Of a stretch of 20,297 bases of DNA, positions 7,210 to 15,842 are shown one piece after another. A model generated the notes under the pieces. The model had not been told where the DNA came from and searched no databases. It saw only the letters and a list, made by a program, of their open reading frames with translations. The first letter of the stretch is position 1; every line of letters starts with the position of its first letter. The stretch is from Caryophanales bacterium UBA6356 (GTDB lineage Bacteria; Bacillota_I; Bacilli_A; RFN20; CAG-826). The stretch lies in assembly GCA_002440125.1 (NCBI GenBank), contig DJRQ01000066.1, positions 63,323-83,619 of the forward strand, written 5' to 3'. The translations under genes were made by a program, and so were the position numbers.

Positions 7210-8186
7210 CCGACGAACTTGAGACTCCAAAATACGTAGCGCCTTATAAATTCTTTTTGGCGGTCCGATTCGAAAACGGCGTCAAAAACTATTTTTTCGG
7301 CACCGACGACGACTCTTTTAAAGTCGGAGACAAGGTTGTTGTCGAATCTTTAAGCGGTTTGGAAATAGCGACAGTAACCAAAGAACCAACAAGCACCGAA
7401 AAATATAAGAGCTCCCTCTCTTTGGCACCGGTTCTTCGCCTTATGACTTTGCAAGACAAAAGAGCCTATGAAATGGGATTATTGGATGCTAAAGCGGCTC
7501 TACACATCACCAAAGAAGAGGTAGAGAAGATGGGGCTTCCCATGCGACTTCTCGATGCCCATTATTCCCTAGATGGCAGCAAATGCACCATCACTTACAC
7601 AAGCGATAACCGCGTCGATTTTCGCGAGCTTTTAAAAGTATTGGCGCCGCGTCTCCATTGTCGGATCGAACTTCGCCAACTCGCTCCCCGCGATAAGGCG
7701 AAAGCCATCGGTGGATTAGGACCATGCGGACTAACCCTCTGTTGCAGCACTTTCTTAAATTCTTTTGACAGCATCAGCATCTCGAAAGCGAAAAACCAAA
7801 TGCTATCCCTCAATATCCCAAAGCTCAGCGGTTCGTGTGGAAAGCTTATGTGTTGCCTTGCTTACGAAGATGATCTTTACACCGAGGCAAGAAAGCGTTT
7901 CCCTCGTTTAGGGAGTACTGTCTTATTGAAAGAAGGAACCTATCGAGTCGATAGTTTCAATATCCTTTCAGGAGCCGTCCGTCTTTCCAAAGACACAGAG
8001 ACGATGATATTGCCTTTAGAGGAATTAAACCGTAAGCTCCATGGTGAAGAGGAGAAACCCAAAGAAGAGCCAAAAGCTTTTGCGAATCATCCAAGCAAAA
8101 GCCTGAACAAAGGTTCCAATAAGCCCAACCAAAAAGAGAAGCCTCCAAAGAGGAATTATCCAAACAATGCTAAAAAGAGAGCTTAA
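7206..8186 (+). CDS. ricT: RicT (YaaT), PSP1-domain iron-sulfur regulatory protein
   Basis: In B. subtilis RicT forms the RicAFT complex, carries Fe-S clusters, and affects RNase Y-dependent mRNA maturation and development. The 326 residues contain a PSP1 core with the cysteine set C174, C179, C180 (GPCGLTLCCSTF) and C211, C216, C217 (CGKLMCCLAYE), which are the residues expected to bind clusters. The tail from about 278 is rich in Lys, Pro and Asn and looks disordered. AAGGAGAA precedes the ATG and the gene overlaps holB by ATGA. The holB-ricT adjacency is the Firmicute norm. YabA, which normally follows, is missing, so rsmI comes directly next with a 20-base overlap. Confidence 0.94.
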   Translation: MTDELETPKYVAPYKFFLAVRFENGVKNYFFGTDDDSFKVGDKVVVESLSGLEIATVTKEPTSTEKYKSSLSLAPVLRLMTLQDKRAYEMGLLDAKAALHITKEEVEKMGLPMRLLDAHYSLDGSKCTITYTSDNRVDFRELLKVLAPRLHCRIELRQLAPRDKAKAIGGLGPCGLTLCCSTFLNSFDSISISKAKNQMLSLNIPKLSGSCGKLMCCLAYEDDLYTEARKRFPRLGSTVLLKEGTYRVDSFNILSGAVRLSKDTETMILPLEELNRKLHGEEEKPKEEPKAFANHPSKSLNKGSNKPNQKEKPPKRNYPNNAKKRA

Positions 8187-9027
8187 TTTCGAAGGGGATT
8201 CTCCCCTTTTGTATTTGGTCGCAAGCCCTATCGGAAACCTTAAAGAATTCCCCCTTAGAGCCATCGAAACGCTTCGGGAAATGGACTATATCGCTTGCGA
8301 AGACACAAGGAACACGGGAAAGCTTTTAAAGTTTTTCGATATCGAGAAGCCTCTTCTCTCCTGTCACGAACATAACGAGGAAGAAGCTTCCGCCAAAATC
8401 ATCGCTTTGCTTCTTGCCAAGAAGAAAGTCGCCTACCTTAGCGATGCCGGCTATCCCGCCATCAGCGATCCCGGTTCTCGCCTCTCCAGAAGATGCCTTG
8501 ATGCCAATATCAAAGTAAGCGTCATCAATGGCCCTAACGCAGCCATAATGGCCTTAGTTGCCTCGGGCCTTCCTACCGAGCATTTCTATTTCTATGGCTT
8601 CTTGGAAAGCAAAGAAAGCGCTCGAAGGAAAGAATTGGAATCATTAAAAGATTTCAAAGAGACCATTATTTTTTATGAGTCCCCTCACCGCATCGGCAAA
8701 ACATTAACGGACTTAGCGGCAATCTTTGGCGAAAATAGAAGGATCTCCATCGGAAGGGAGCTCACCAAAAAGCACGAGGAATTCATTCGCGGAACCCTAA
8801 AAGACGTCCTTTCTCTCCCCATGGAAACCCTCTTGGGCGAAATGGTGCTTGTCTTAGAAGGGCAAAAAGAAACAAAGAAAATAGAAGAAAAGGATATTGC
8901 TTCTTCCTTAAAAGAAAAGCTCCAAACGCTTAAGGCGAAAGATGCTATAAAAGAAACGGCTTCAGAACTTGCCATCCCCAAAAATGAAGTCTACGATTTT
9001 TATCTTAAGAACTTCAAAAAGTCCTAG
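8167..9027 (+). CDS. rsmI: 16S rRNA (cytidine-1402-2'-O)-methyltransferase
   Basis: RsmI methylates the 2'-O of C1402 in 16S rRNA with SAM, tuning the decoding centre. The 286 residues show LYLVASPIGNL at 15-25, CEDTRNTGKLL at 44-54, the LSDAGYPAISDPGSRL SAM-binding loop at 91-106, GPNAA and FYFYGFL further on, and FYESPHRI. All are hallmarks of the tetrapyrrole-methylase fold RsmI. The ATG at 8167 lies inside the end of ricT and gives the right N-terminal length; an AGAGGA about 12 bases ahead is a loose ribosome site. Its TAG stop is interleaved with the yfhO stop on the other strand, so no terminator fits between the two genes. Confidence 0.96.
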   Translation: MLKRELNFEGDSPLLYLVASPIGNLKEFPLRAIETLREMDYIACEDTRNTGKLLKFFDIEKPLLSCHEHNEEEASAKIIALLLAKKKVAYLSDAGYPAISDPGSRLSRRCLDANIKVSVINGPNAAIMALVASGLPTEHFYFYGFLESKESARRKELESLKDFKETIIFYESPHRIGKTLTDLAAIFGENRRISIGRELTKKHEEFIRGTLKDVLSLPMETLLGEMVLVLEGQKETKKIEEKDIASSLKEKLQTLKAKDAIKETASELAIPKNEVYDFYLKNFKKS

Positions 9028-12000
9028 TTTTGCTGATATTTTTTCTTTTTTCGATAGCAAATAACGAATCCGGCGATTTGCGTCACTCCGAAAACGAAAA
9101 TAGCAAAGGAAGCCATAATGGCGCCTTCTTTCAAATAGGGAGTGCTATAGACGAGCCGATAAGTCCTATCTCCTTTCGGCGCGACAAATCCTACCAATCC
9201 ACCGTTCAGTTTGAAGGTTTCTAATTCTTTCTCTCCATTATCGTCGCTTGCGTAAAGATGCCAGCCTTGATCAAAGCCAAGAGGCGTCACGATCACTTCG
9301 TTCTTCGAGAAAGACGTTTTGAAGTGGAAGGTGTTTTTTTCGTACTTCACGTCTTGGAGATCGTTTTGGTGCTCCAAGATGAACGATTCGATATCTCTTC
9401 TTTCGGCCATAAAAACGGAGATATTGTTTGGAAAGGTGGCTAGTGGCTCGGTATTATTGCCGCCGAAATCACTCGATTTGGCATTGAAGCAAATGTATTT
9501 GACGCGTCCTTTCGGATAGAAGCCAAATAGAGCGTCCGTGCCGCTAGAGGCTTTTCTTTTCATATAGGTGGCGATTGTTTCGTACTCGTAAGAAAGAAGG
9601 ACGTTCTCTTTCCCATCTTCGGTATCTCCAATTAGATAAATACGAGTCTTATAAGGATTGGCATTCGAGGAGTTAAAAGGATAGTTGATGGCAAAATAGG
9701 CGCCAGTGGGGTCTGAATTAAAATAGGTACCTTCCCCAGAAATAGGGAAAAAGGCCACGATTTCGCGATCGGCGATATATTTCGCGCCGCCATAAATCGA
9801 GCGTTTCGTTTTCGAGCCGTCATTCACAAAAGCGCCAGGCCCTTCTCTTTGGCCATTCTCGTCGAGCTTTCCCCACCAATCGTAATCGGTTTTATAGCAA
9901 ACCTTTTGGTAAGAGACGTTTTTGAACAAGGTGGACTCGCTTGGAGCAAGATCGAATTCAAAGGAAGGGTCGGCGAGAGTGGCCAAAAACCGTTCTTTGT
10001 CTTCATCTTGCACAATAGCCCCTTCCAAAAAGACTTGGTCGTTTCTTAGAACCTCTTTGAGACTGTTGTTCTCAAAGAAAGCATCATAGCCACAAAGCAA
10101 ATCCGAAGCGTTTTGCTCGTATATTCTGCTAACAGCATGGCCAAAGGGCATCTTATCGAGCGTTTCATTCCTATAAAAACGAAGGGCGCTTCCCTTATCG
10201 CCATAAACGAGCGAGGAACCCCATGGAACGTTATCCCCAATCCCCTCTAACTCGCCATAGCCTTGGTTACAAATGGCGTAGTATTTTATGGCAAGCCCTA
10301 GATCAGCACCCAAGCGTTTATTGCCATAATAGGCGCTCCAAGAATGGCTATAGTAATCTTCGCCATAAGCATAGGTATTGTTTCGGTAAGTCGCCCTATT
10401 GGCATGCAAATAAAGAGAGAGCTGATTCACTTCGTAATTAAACAAAGAATGGAAGGTGCTCGTGCCATTGCTCCCAAAGGACATCGCGGCATTATTCTCG
10501 GGATTCCTCTCGAAGAAAGTCCGGTAATAGGAAGAATCCTTTTCTTTGATGGAAAAGGCGCCTGCCGTGGCTGCTTCTCGATAAGCGTTTCCGCCATTCC
10601 AGCCATAAGAAATCACTTGCCCAGAACCGTTCTTTAAGTCATTGACCCGCCAAGGAGTATTATCGATGAAGGAAACGTTTCCCCATAAAACCGTTTCAAC
10701 GAAAACGCTTGAAAGAAGGATGGTCTTGAAGATCTTCTTGTTTTTCCATAAAAGAAAGACGATCGCTTCTAAGAGAACAAAGAGAATTTGTAGCAAAATG
10801 ACCCAAAGGAAAGAACGATTGATACCTTGATAGGTGTAGGTATAAGGGACTTTATAGGAGCTTTGCCAATAGCCGTCCAAGCGGTTCTCAAAAGTCTTGT
10901 TCCTAACCGTAAGAACGCACAAAACCCAAGTAAGCACGGTAAAGAAGATGGCCAAGCCTTCCCCTGACGCAATAAGCCACTTCGGCTCGTCTTTCAAGCG
11001 ATCGAGTTCCTGGCACCCATAATAAAGGATGATAGGCACCAAAACGATATACCATCTTCCATAGCCATCGCCCGTAAAAGCGTAAAAGAAATAGTAAGCG
11101 AAGTTGGTAAAGAGGAGATAGCAGATAAGAAGCCAAGCCACCACGTGCGAAATCTTCTTTCTTCTACAAGAGCTCACGAAAGCGATAAAGGTGAGAAGCA
11201 CAAATGGGGTGTAGCAAAATAGCGATGCCGTCCACGCATCATACCCCCCTCCCATCAAAGGGCTATAACGATAGCCGATTGTCGGATAGAAAAATCCAAT
11301 TAAAGCCTGTAATTCCCTGGCGGAATGTCTTCCAACAAGTTCAAAAAGAAGGTCAAAAACAGTCTTGATATCAAGCCCTTTAAAAGCAAGGGACAAGGAA
11401 TCGAGATAGGCCTTCCCAATGGAGGTGGTTCGACCCGATAGAGCGCTTTCGCGAAGGCTAGGAAAAAGAGTCCAAGCACTCATCATGATGCCTAAGGAGA
11501 ATCCCAAAACACCAAAAAGAAGGACATAAAGATGGTCAAGCCCTTTTCTTTTGGAAAGCGTTTGGAAGTAGCGAAACATAGCGTAAAGCACCCCAAAGAT
11601 GCAAGTGACCACCAAAAAGAAGAAAGAAATCATCCCCAAAAGCGCCAAGCCTATAGTAAGCCAAGTGATTTTCTTTTCCTTAATCACCATCTCGATGCCA
11701 TAGAGGATAAGAGGAATCGTAAAAGCCATGGAAACAAAACTTGGGAAGCCCACCATGAAATTGATGTAGCCATTAAATGCAAAAGCGGTCGCGCCAACGC
11801 GGGCGCTTCTTTCGCTGACGCCAAGATACTTCAAGTAGGCCCGCATCGAAAAAGCGCCCACCACTCCTTTTAGAACGGTAGCAAGCGCAAAGGTTTGAGG
11901 AATCCAAGATCGGGGAAATAGATAGCAAAAGAAAAGAAAGGGATCGAAAAGGCCATAGTAAGAATTCGATCCGATATTGTCTGAGCCAAGATAAGTGCTT

Positions 12001-12293
12001 GGCGAATAAAGCTCAAAATAGCCAGTCTTGAAAAAATTGCGCCACGTATCATGAAAATAATAGGTCATGGTCACGTATTGGCCGAAATAATCCGTCCAAG
12101 GATAGAATTGGGTAAAGCTATTGGTCAATAAGCCATAGGCCATCCAAAGGAGGCCGAGAAAGAAAATAAACCAGAAAAAATAGAAGAGAGAACGTATTTC
12201 AAAAAGGAATGGACAATGTTTTCTTAAAAACTCGACGAACTTAAAAAAACCTTTCCCCCTTTTCTCATCATTGACATAAGCCCCTTCAAACAT
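9024..12293 (-). CDS. YfhO-family multipass membrane protein, probable GT-C glycosyltransferase
   Basis: YfhO proteins are GT-C-fold membrane enzymes; in Bacillus and Listeria relatives they help transfer sugar from a lipid carrier to lipoteichoic acid outside the cell. From the ATG at 12293 the protein has 1089 residues. The first membrane helix is near 36-56, then an outside loop YPWTDYFGQY whose aspartate (about D68) is the likely catalytic acid. About a dozen helices run to roughly 560, followed by a large outside domain of about 480 residues. One last helix (ASFAIFVFGVTQIAGFVICY) ends in a KKKKYQQN tail. It is longer than B. subtilis YfhO (about 860). A TTG at 12299 could also start it; neither start has a strong ribosome site. 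It follows the PII-like gene by 12 bases. The acceptor here is unknown. Confidence 0.85.
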   Translation of the reverse strand: MFEGAYVNDEKRGKGFFKFVEFLRKHCPFLFEIRSLFYFFWFIFFLGLLWMAYGLLTNSFTQFYPWTDYFGQYVTMTYYFHDTWRNFFKTGYFELYSPSTYLGSDNIGSNSYYGLFDPFLFFCYLFPRSWIPQTFALATVLKGVVGAFSMRAYLKYLGVSERSARVGATAFAFNGYINFMVGFPSFVSMAFTIPLILYGIEMVIKEKKITWLTIGLALLGMISFFFLVVTCIFGVLYAMFRYFQTLSKRKGLDHLYVLLFGVLGFSLGIMMSAWTLFPSLRESALSGRTTSIGKAYLDSLSLAFKGLDIKTVFDLLFELVGRHSARELQALIGFFYPTIGYRYSPLMGGGYDAWTASLFCYTPFVLLTFIAFVSSCRRKKISHVVAWLLICYLLFTNFAYYFFYAFTGDGYGRWYIVLVPIILYYGCQELDRLKDEPKWLIASGEGLAIFFTVLTWVLCVLTVRNKTFENRLDGYWQSSYKVPYTYTYQGINRSFLWVILLQILFVLLEAIVFLLWKNKKIFKTILLSSVFVETVLWGNVSFIDNTPWRVNDLKNGSGQVISYGWNGGNAYREAATAGAFSIKEKDSSYYRTFFERNPENNAAMSFGSNGTSTFHSLFNYEVNQLSLYLHANRATYRNNTYAYGEDYYSHSWSAYYGNKRLGADLGLAIKYYAICNQGYGELEGIGDNVPWGSSLVYGDKGSALRFYRNETLDKMPFGHAVSRIYEQNASDLLCGYDAFFENNSLKEVLRNDQVFLEGAIVQDEDKERFLATLADPSFEFDLAPSESTLFKNVSYQKVCYKTDYDWWGKLDENGQREGPGAFVNDGSKTKRSIYGGAKYIADREIVAFFPISGEGTYFNSDPTGAYFAINYPFNSSNANPYKTRIYLIGDTEDGKENVLLSYEYETIATYMKRKASSGTDALFGFYPKGRVKYICFNAKSSDFGGNNTEPLATFPNNISVFMAERRDIESFILEHQNDLQDVKYEKNTFHFKTSFSKNEVIVTPLGFDQGWHLYASDDNGEKELETFKLNGGLVGFVAPKGDRTYRLVYSTPYLKEGAIMASFAIFVFGVTQIAGFVICYRKKKKYQQN

Positions 12294-12305
12294 AGTCAAA
12301 CCAAG

Positions 12306-13148
12306 CTATTCTTTCGCTGCCTCAGACTCCGCCAAGGAAGAGAGATCTTCACTATTATTTTCCTTTTCTTCTTTCTCCTCTTCTTTTGCTTCCTCAGCAA
12401 CGCCTAAAACATCACTGGCTGGCAAAGAGAAAACAATGCCTTGCCCTTTGGTGTTGAGGCCAACGTTTTTATAGATGGCGCTTAGTACAGCGTCTTTGAT
12501 GTTTTTAGGAACGATAATCAAAACGATTTGTTTTTCGGGCGTAATGACGACGCCAAAATAGTTTTCAATGTCTTTGTTCCCCGTTCCTTTGGCATTTAAG
12601 ATTGTGCCTCCCCTAGCGCCCGCGCTTTTGGCGGCATCCATCACGAGATCCGTATAGCTATCGTTAACGATGGCTATGATAAGTTCAAAATCGTTTTTGG
12701 TTGGAATCTTGTCCATAAGTTCCTTGGCTCCTTTCGCATCTAAAGAAACACGTTCATCGGATAGAAGTCGATAAGCGTTTTTGCCTATAACGCTCGAAAT
12801 GGGAAGAAGGATGGCAACCCCTTTTGAAGAATCGCTCATGGCAAAACGTTCTTCCGTCTCTTTCCGAATCGAAGCGTACATGTCACAACGAATTGGGGTA
12901 AGAACGATTTGCTTATCGCTATGGGTGAAAGCAAACACTTCATAAAAGTCATTGCTCGCCGTTCCTCGGCCATGGCAAATAAAGCTCGAAGAAGCTCCGG
13001 CATCGCGAGCAATCCTCACCATGGCGCTCGCTTGGCCATCGTTTACGATCGTGACGAATAAATAAAGGGGGACGTAACTAGAGGAACCCACTTCGTGTTC
13101 CGCGCTTTTGCGGAGGATGGCTTTCTTATGAAAAAACGAAAAACTCAT
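12306..13148 (-). CDS. Tandem-duplicated PII-like protein paired with DUF1538 protein
   Basis: PII proteins sense nucleotides and 2-oxoglutarate and bind transporters or enzymes. This 280-residue protein holds two PII-like units, about 28-122 and 154-250. They align along their whole length: IVNDGQASAMVRIARDAGA with IVNDSYTDLVMDAAKSAGA, KQIVLTPI with KQIVLIIV, and LLPISSVIG with SLPASDVLG. Unit 2 keeps the family motif GARGGTILNAKGTG at 177-190. Unit 1 has GASSSFICHGRGT instead, so its ligand site may differ. The tail from 251 is strongly acidic and likely disordered. A GGAGG site precedes the ATG, which overlaps the DUF1538 stop as ATGA. This suggests it regulates that membrane protein. Ordinary PII proteins have one such domain and about 110 residues. 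Confidence 0.8.
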   Translation of the reverse strand: MSFSFFHKKAILRKSAEHEVGSSSYVPLYLFVTIVNDGQASAMVRIARDAGASSSFICHGRGTASNDFYEVFAFTHSDKQIVLTPIRCDMYASIRKETEERFAMSDSSKGVAILLPISSVIGKNAYRLLSDERVSLDAKGAKELMDKIPTKNDFELIIAIVNDSYTDLVMDAAKSAGARGGTILNAKGTGNKDIENYFGVVITPEKQIVLIIVPKNIKDAVLSAIYKNVGLNTKGQGIVFSLPASDVLGVAEEAKEEEKEEKENNSEDLSSLAESEAAKE

Positions 13149-14749
13149 GCTCTTTCCTCCGTAAAATCGATGATGATCGGTTCGTCTTCGCCCATAAAGG
13201 CTTTACGCGTCCTGGCATAGGATACCGCTTTCTTGAGTTTTGCCGTTAAGCCCATGCATTGCACGACGATAAGCGGCATAAGCGCGATCATGGCGACGCA
13301 CCCAAACGCATTTTCATAGACGTTTGAGACGTCGTGGGTGGAAATGGTGAAGCCAATAACGAAAGGCATCACGAAGGTCGAAGCCATAGGCCCACTTGCA
13401 ACGCCACCGGAGTCAAAGGCGATCGAAGTGAAAATCTTAGGAACCAAGAAAGTTAAGCCAAGGGCGATTAAATACCCTGGCACCATATAGTAAAGAAGCG
13501 TGAAACCAAAATAAGCGCGGGTAACCGCCAAGGCGACGCCTCCTCCAACAGCTAATGCCAAAACAACGAGAACCGACTTCGAAGAAATCGTTCCTTCCGA
13601 AACGTGTTCGACTTGATGGACCAAAACATGAACGGCAGGTTCGGCAATAACGCCAAAGATGCCAAAAAGTCCACCGACTAGGATAGCAAGCCAAACCAAA
13701 TCGGAATTCGACCCAATGCCTTTTCCGATTTCTTGGGCGGTAGGAAGGAAACCCACATTGACGGCTGCCAAAAACATCACAAGGCCAAAAGAGGCGTAAA
13801 GCAAATTGACATAGATTTTGACCGTTTGCTTCCAACGATACTTAAGGAAGAGGAGGTTATAGATGAAAAAGAAAATGGCAATCGGCGCAATGGCAATGGC
13901 AACATTCTTAAGCTCTTCCAAAAGATATTTTCCCACCAAAGAGAAGAAGACAGGCGCGAAATCGCTCCACCCCCCCAAGGATTCCAAGGGACTGATATCC
14001 AGCGTATAAACCATGTTGTCGACGTCCATAAACAAAGACATCACCATCACCGCGACAATCGGGCCAACCGAAGCCAAAGCCGTCAAACCGAAAGCGTCTT
14101 CCCCACTTCGTCCATTGCTCGCTTTAGAAGCGGCTAAACCAGCGCCAAAAGCCAAAATAAAAGGAACTGTGACAGGACCCGTAGTAACGCCACCAGAATC
14201 AAAAGCGATCGGCAAGAACCGCTTGTCAACGATACTTGCAAGCATGAACACGATCGCATAGAAGCAAATGAACATGATGCGAAGGTCTTTCCCGAAGAGA
14301 ATTCGAAGAACGCCGAAGACGACGAAGAGGCCAACGCCAATCCCAACAAAGGCGATGAGCGTTATTTTCTCCCATCCAATTTGACTTGCCATGACGCTTA
14401 AATCGGGTTCTGCAACCGTCACGAGAACCCCGATGATGAAAGTCATTAGCACGATAAAGAAAAGATTCTTTTTCTTGAAAAGCGATTCGCCGACCGCTTG
14501 GCCGATTCGAGACATCGATTCGTCAACGCCCATCGTGAAGAAGCTTAAGCCAAGTCCGACGAAGAGAGAACTAATCACAAAAGCGACGTAACTCTCCCAT
14601 TTCGAAGAAGACGTAACGATTCCCGGAACAGCAAAAAGGACAGTGACGATAAGGAAAATAGGGAGAACGGATAGGAAATTTTCGCCAAGCTTGGCAAAGA
14701 AGGCTTTCACCAAAGGATGCGCTTTCTTTATTTTTTCTTTTTTCGCCAT
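13145..14749 (-). CDS. DUF1538-family membrane protein with two internal repeats, probable transporter
   Basis: A 534-residue integral membrane protein with about 12 hydrophobic segments. The signature AFDSGGVTTGP at 182-192 recurs as AFDSGGVASGP at 444-454, and VAEPD at 112-116 recurs as IAEPA at 368-372. The helices at 20-41 and 278-301 also correspond, so the protein is two DUF1538 units about 260 residues apart. No substrate is established. Internal repeats, conserved small-residue motifs in membrane segments and a coupled PII-like gene point to a transporter under cytoplasmic metabolite control. The start at 14749 has an AAGGA site and lies 22 bases inside the end of rluA. The stop overlaps the PII-like ATG. 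Confidence 0.82.
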   Translation of the reverse strand: MAKKEKIKKAHPLVKAFFAKLGENFLSVLPIFLIVTVLFAVPGIVTSSSKWESYVAFVISSLFVGLGLSFFTMGVDESMSRIGQAVGESLFKKKNLFFIVLMTFIIGVLVTVAEPDLSVMASQIGWEKITLIAFVGIGVGLFVVFGVLRILFGKDLRIMFICFYAIVFMLASIVDKRFLPIAFDSGGVTTGPVTVPFILAFGAGLAASKASNGRSGEDAFGLTALASVGPIVAVMVMSLFMDVDNMVYTLDISPLESLGGWSDFAPVFFSLVGKYLLEELKNVAIAIAPIAIFFFIYNLLFLKYRWKQTVKIYVNLLYASFGLVMFLAAVNVGFLPTAQEIGKGIGSNSDLVWLAILVGGLFGIFGVIAEPAVHVLVHQVEHVSEGTISSKSVLVVLALAVGGGVALAVTRAYFGFTLLYYMVPGYLIALGLTFLVPKIFTSIAFDSGGVASGPMASTFVMPFVIGFTISTHDVSNVYENAFGCVAMIALMPLIVVQCMGLTAKLKKAVSYARTRKAFMGEDEPIIIDFTEERA

Positions 14750-15774
14750 AGCGGTTTCCTTTTCTCCTTTCTTTTCAAAGGTCTCAAATCAAGTTCCTTT
14801 TCCTCTTTCTTCTCTTTCTTTTCGCGTTCCTCTTCCAAAGTTTGCTTTCTTGTTTTCCAAAAAAGCCTTTTGAAATTTTCCGGCATCTCCGATTTTAGAT
14901 CATAGGATTTTTTGTTTAAGGGATTTGTAAACGAAAGTTCATAGGCATGCAAACCCAAGCGTCCAAGGTGATCAATAGGCTCTCCATAGCGATCATCGCC
15001 AATGACGTAGTAGCCAAGATGGCCAAGTTGAGCGCGGATTTGGTTCTTTCGCCCCGTTTCAATCTCGACATCGAGCAAAGACAAGCCGTTTTTGCAAGCT
15101 ATTTTGCGATAATTCGTGATTGCGAGTTTTCCTTTTCTCTCATCGCGAGTCACGTGAACCGTGTACGTGTCGTCGATAACCAGATAATCCCTAAGACGCC
15201 CTGCTTCGGGGATATCCTCTCCTTCGACGATTGCATAATAACCTCTTTTGGCGACAATCTCTTGCCAATGAAGTTGAAGGGCTTCTTTGACGGCGAAGCT
15301 TTTAGCGAAAATAAGCACGCCCGAAGTATCTTCATCGAGACGATGCACGACGAATATGCGGGCATTTTTATCCTTTGATGTGACATAGTCGCTTACCATT
15401 CGATACGCAGTCTTCCCTTTTTCGCGCTCGCTAGCCACGCTTAAAAGCCCGCTCGGCTTATCGATAGCGACAATATCCTCGTCTTCATAAATGATAGGAA
15501 GGTCTTTTCGTTCCCTCTTACGAATTGGGTTCCATGTGACCGTTACTTCATCTTCTGGATATAAGGCGTATTTAAAAAGGGAGACGGGCGCACCACCAAC
15601 AGCTACTTGATGATTCGCAATCATATGCCGGATGTTATGCTGCGATTGATTTGGCATCTTCTCTCTTAAAAAACTTAAGAGTTCCGTCTCGTGATGAACT
15701 ACATAAGTTTTCACTTTGCTCGGATCGATAAGGCCTCTCGTGCTCTTATGTTTTTTCTTGTCGTTTTTGTTCAC
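14728..15774 (-). CDS. RluA-family 23S rRNA-type pseudouridine synthase
   Basis: The enzyme isomerises uridine to pseudouridine in RNA; the site cannot be told from sequence. The 348 residues have an N-terminal S4-like RNA-binding region (about 23-82), then IIYEDEDIVAIDKPSGLL, the catalytic HRLDEDTSG at 144-152 with D147 as nucleophile, and the C-terminal GRKNQIRAQLGHLGYYVIGD motif. The last 35 residues are a run of Lys/Glu/Arg not found in all members. The start is a GTG at 15774, immediately behind a stop four codons upstream, with no Shine-Dalgarno sequence. A TAATAT box ends 6 bases before it, so a leaderless mRNA is possible. It heads the operon leading to DUF1538. Confidence 0.9.
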   Translation of the reverse strand: MNKNDKKKHKSTRGLIDPSKVKTYVVHHETELLSFLREKMPNQSQHNIRHMIANHQVAVGGAPVSLFKYALYPEDEVTVTWNPIRKRERKDLPIIYEDEDIVAIDKPSGLLSVASEREKGKTAYRMVSDYVTSKDKNARIFVVHRLDEDTSGVLIFAKSFAVKEALQLHWQEIVAKRGYYAIVEGEDIPEAGRLRDYLVIDDTYTVHVTRDERKGKLAITNYRKIACKNGLSLLDVEIETGRKNQIRAQLGHLGYYVIGDDRYGEPIDHLGRLGLHAYELSFTNPLNKKSYDLKSEMPENFKRLFWKTRKQTLEEEREKKEKKEEKELDLRPLKRKEKRKPLWRKKKK

Positions 15775-15782
15775 AAAGAAAT

Positions 15783-15788
15783 ATTAGC
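15783..15788 (-). promoter_or_regulatory. Possible -10 box of rluA (leaderless type)
   Basis: The minus strand reads approximately TAATAT just upstream of the GTG start at 15774, with only 6-9 bases between. Transcription would then begin at or next to the start codon. No -35 hexamer at the right spacing was found, so this is tentative. Confidence 0.25.
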
Positions 15789-15811
15789 AACAAAGAGGGT
15801 TCAAGCGCACA

Positions 15812-15829
15812 CAAAAAATATATTTTTTG
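15812..15829. repeat. 18-base perfect palindrome upstream of rluA
   Basis: CAAAAAATATATTTTTTG is its own reverse complement. It lies about 38 bases upstream of the rluA start. It could be an operator for a dimeric regulator, part of an AT-rich promoter, or simple chance in an A/T-rich gap. Confidence 0.5.
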
Positions 15830-15842
15830 AAAGTCTTCCTCT

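Noticed and set aside
1550..9027. Mycoplasma-type code with TGA as tryptophan
   Set aside because: TGA ends tmk, holB, the DUF1538 gene and the fusion gene at ATGA overlaps, and conserved tryptophans are TGG.
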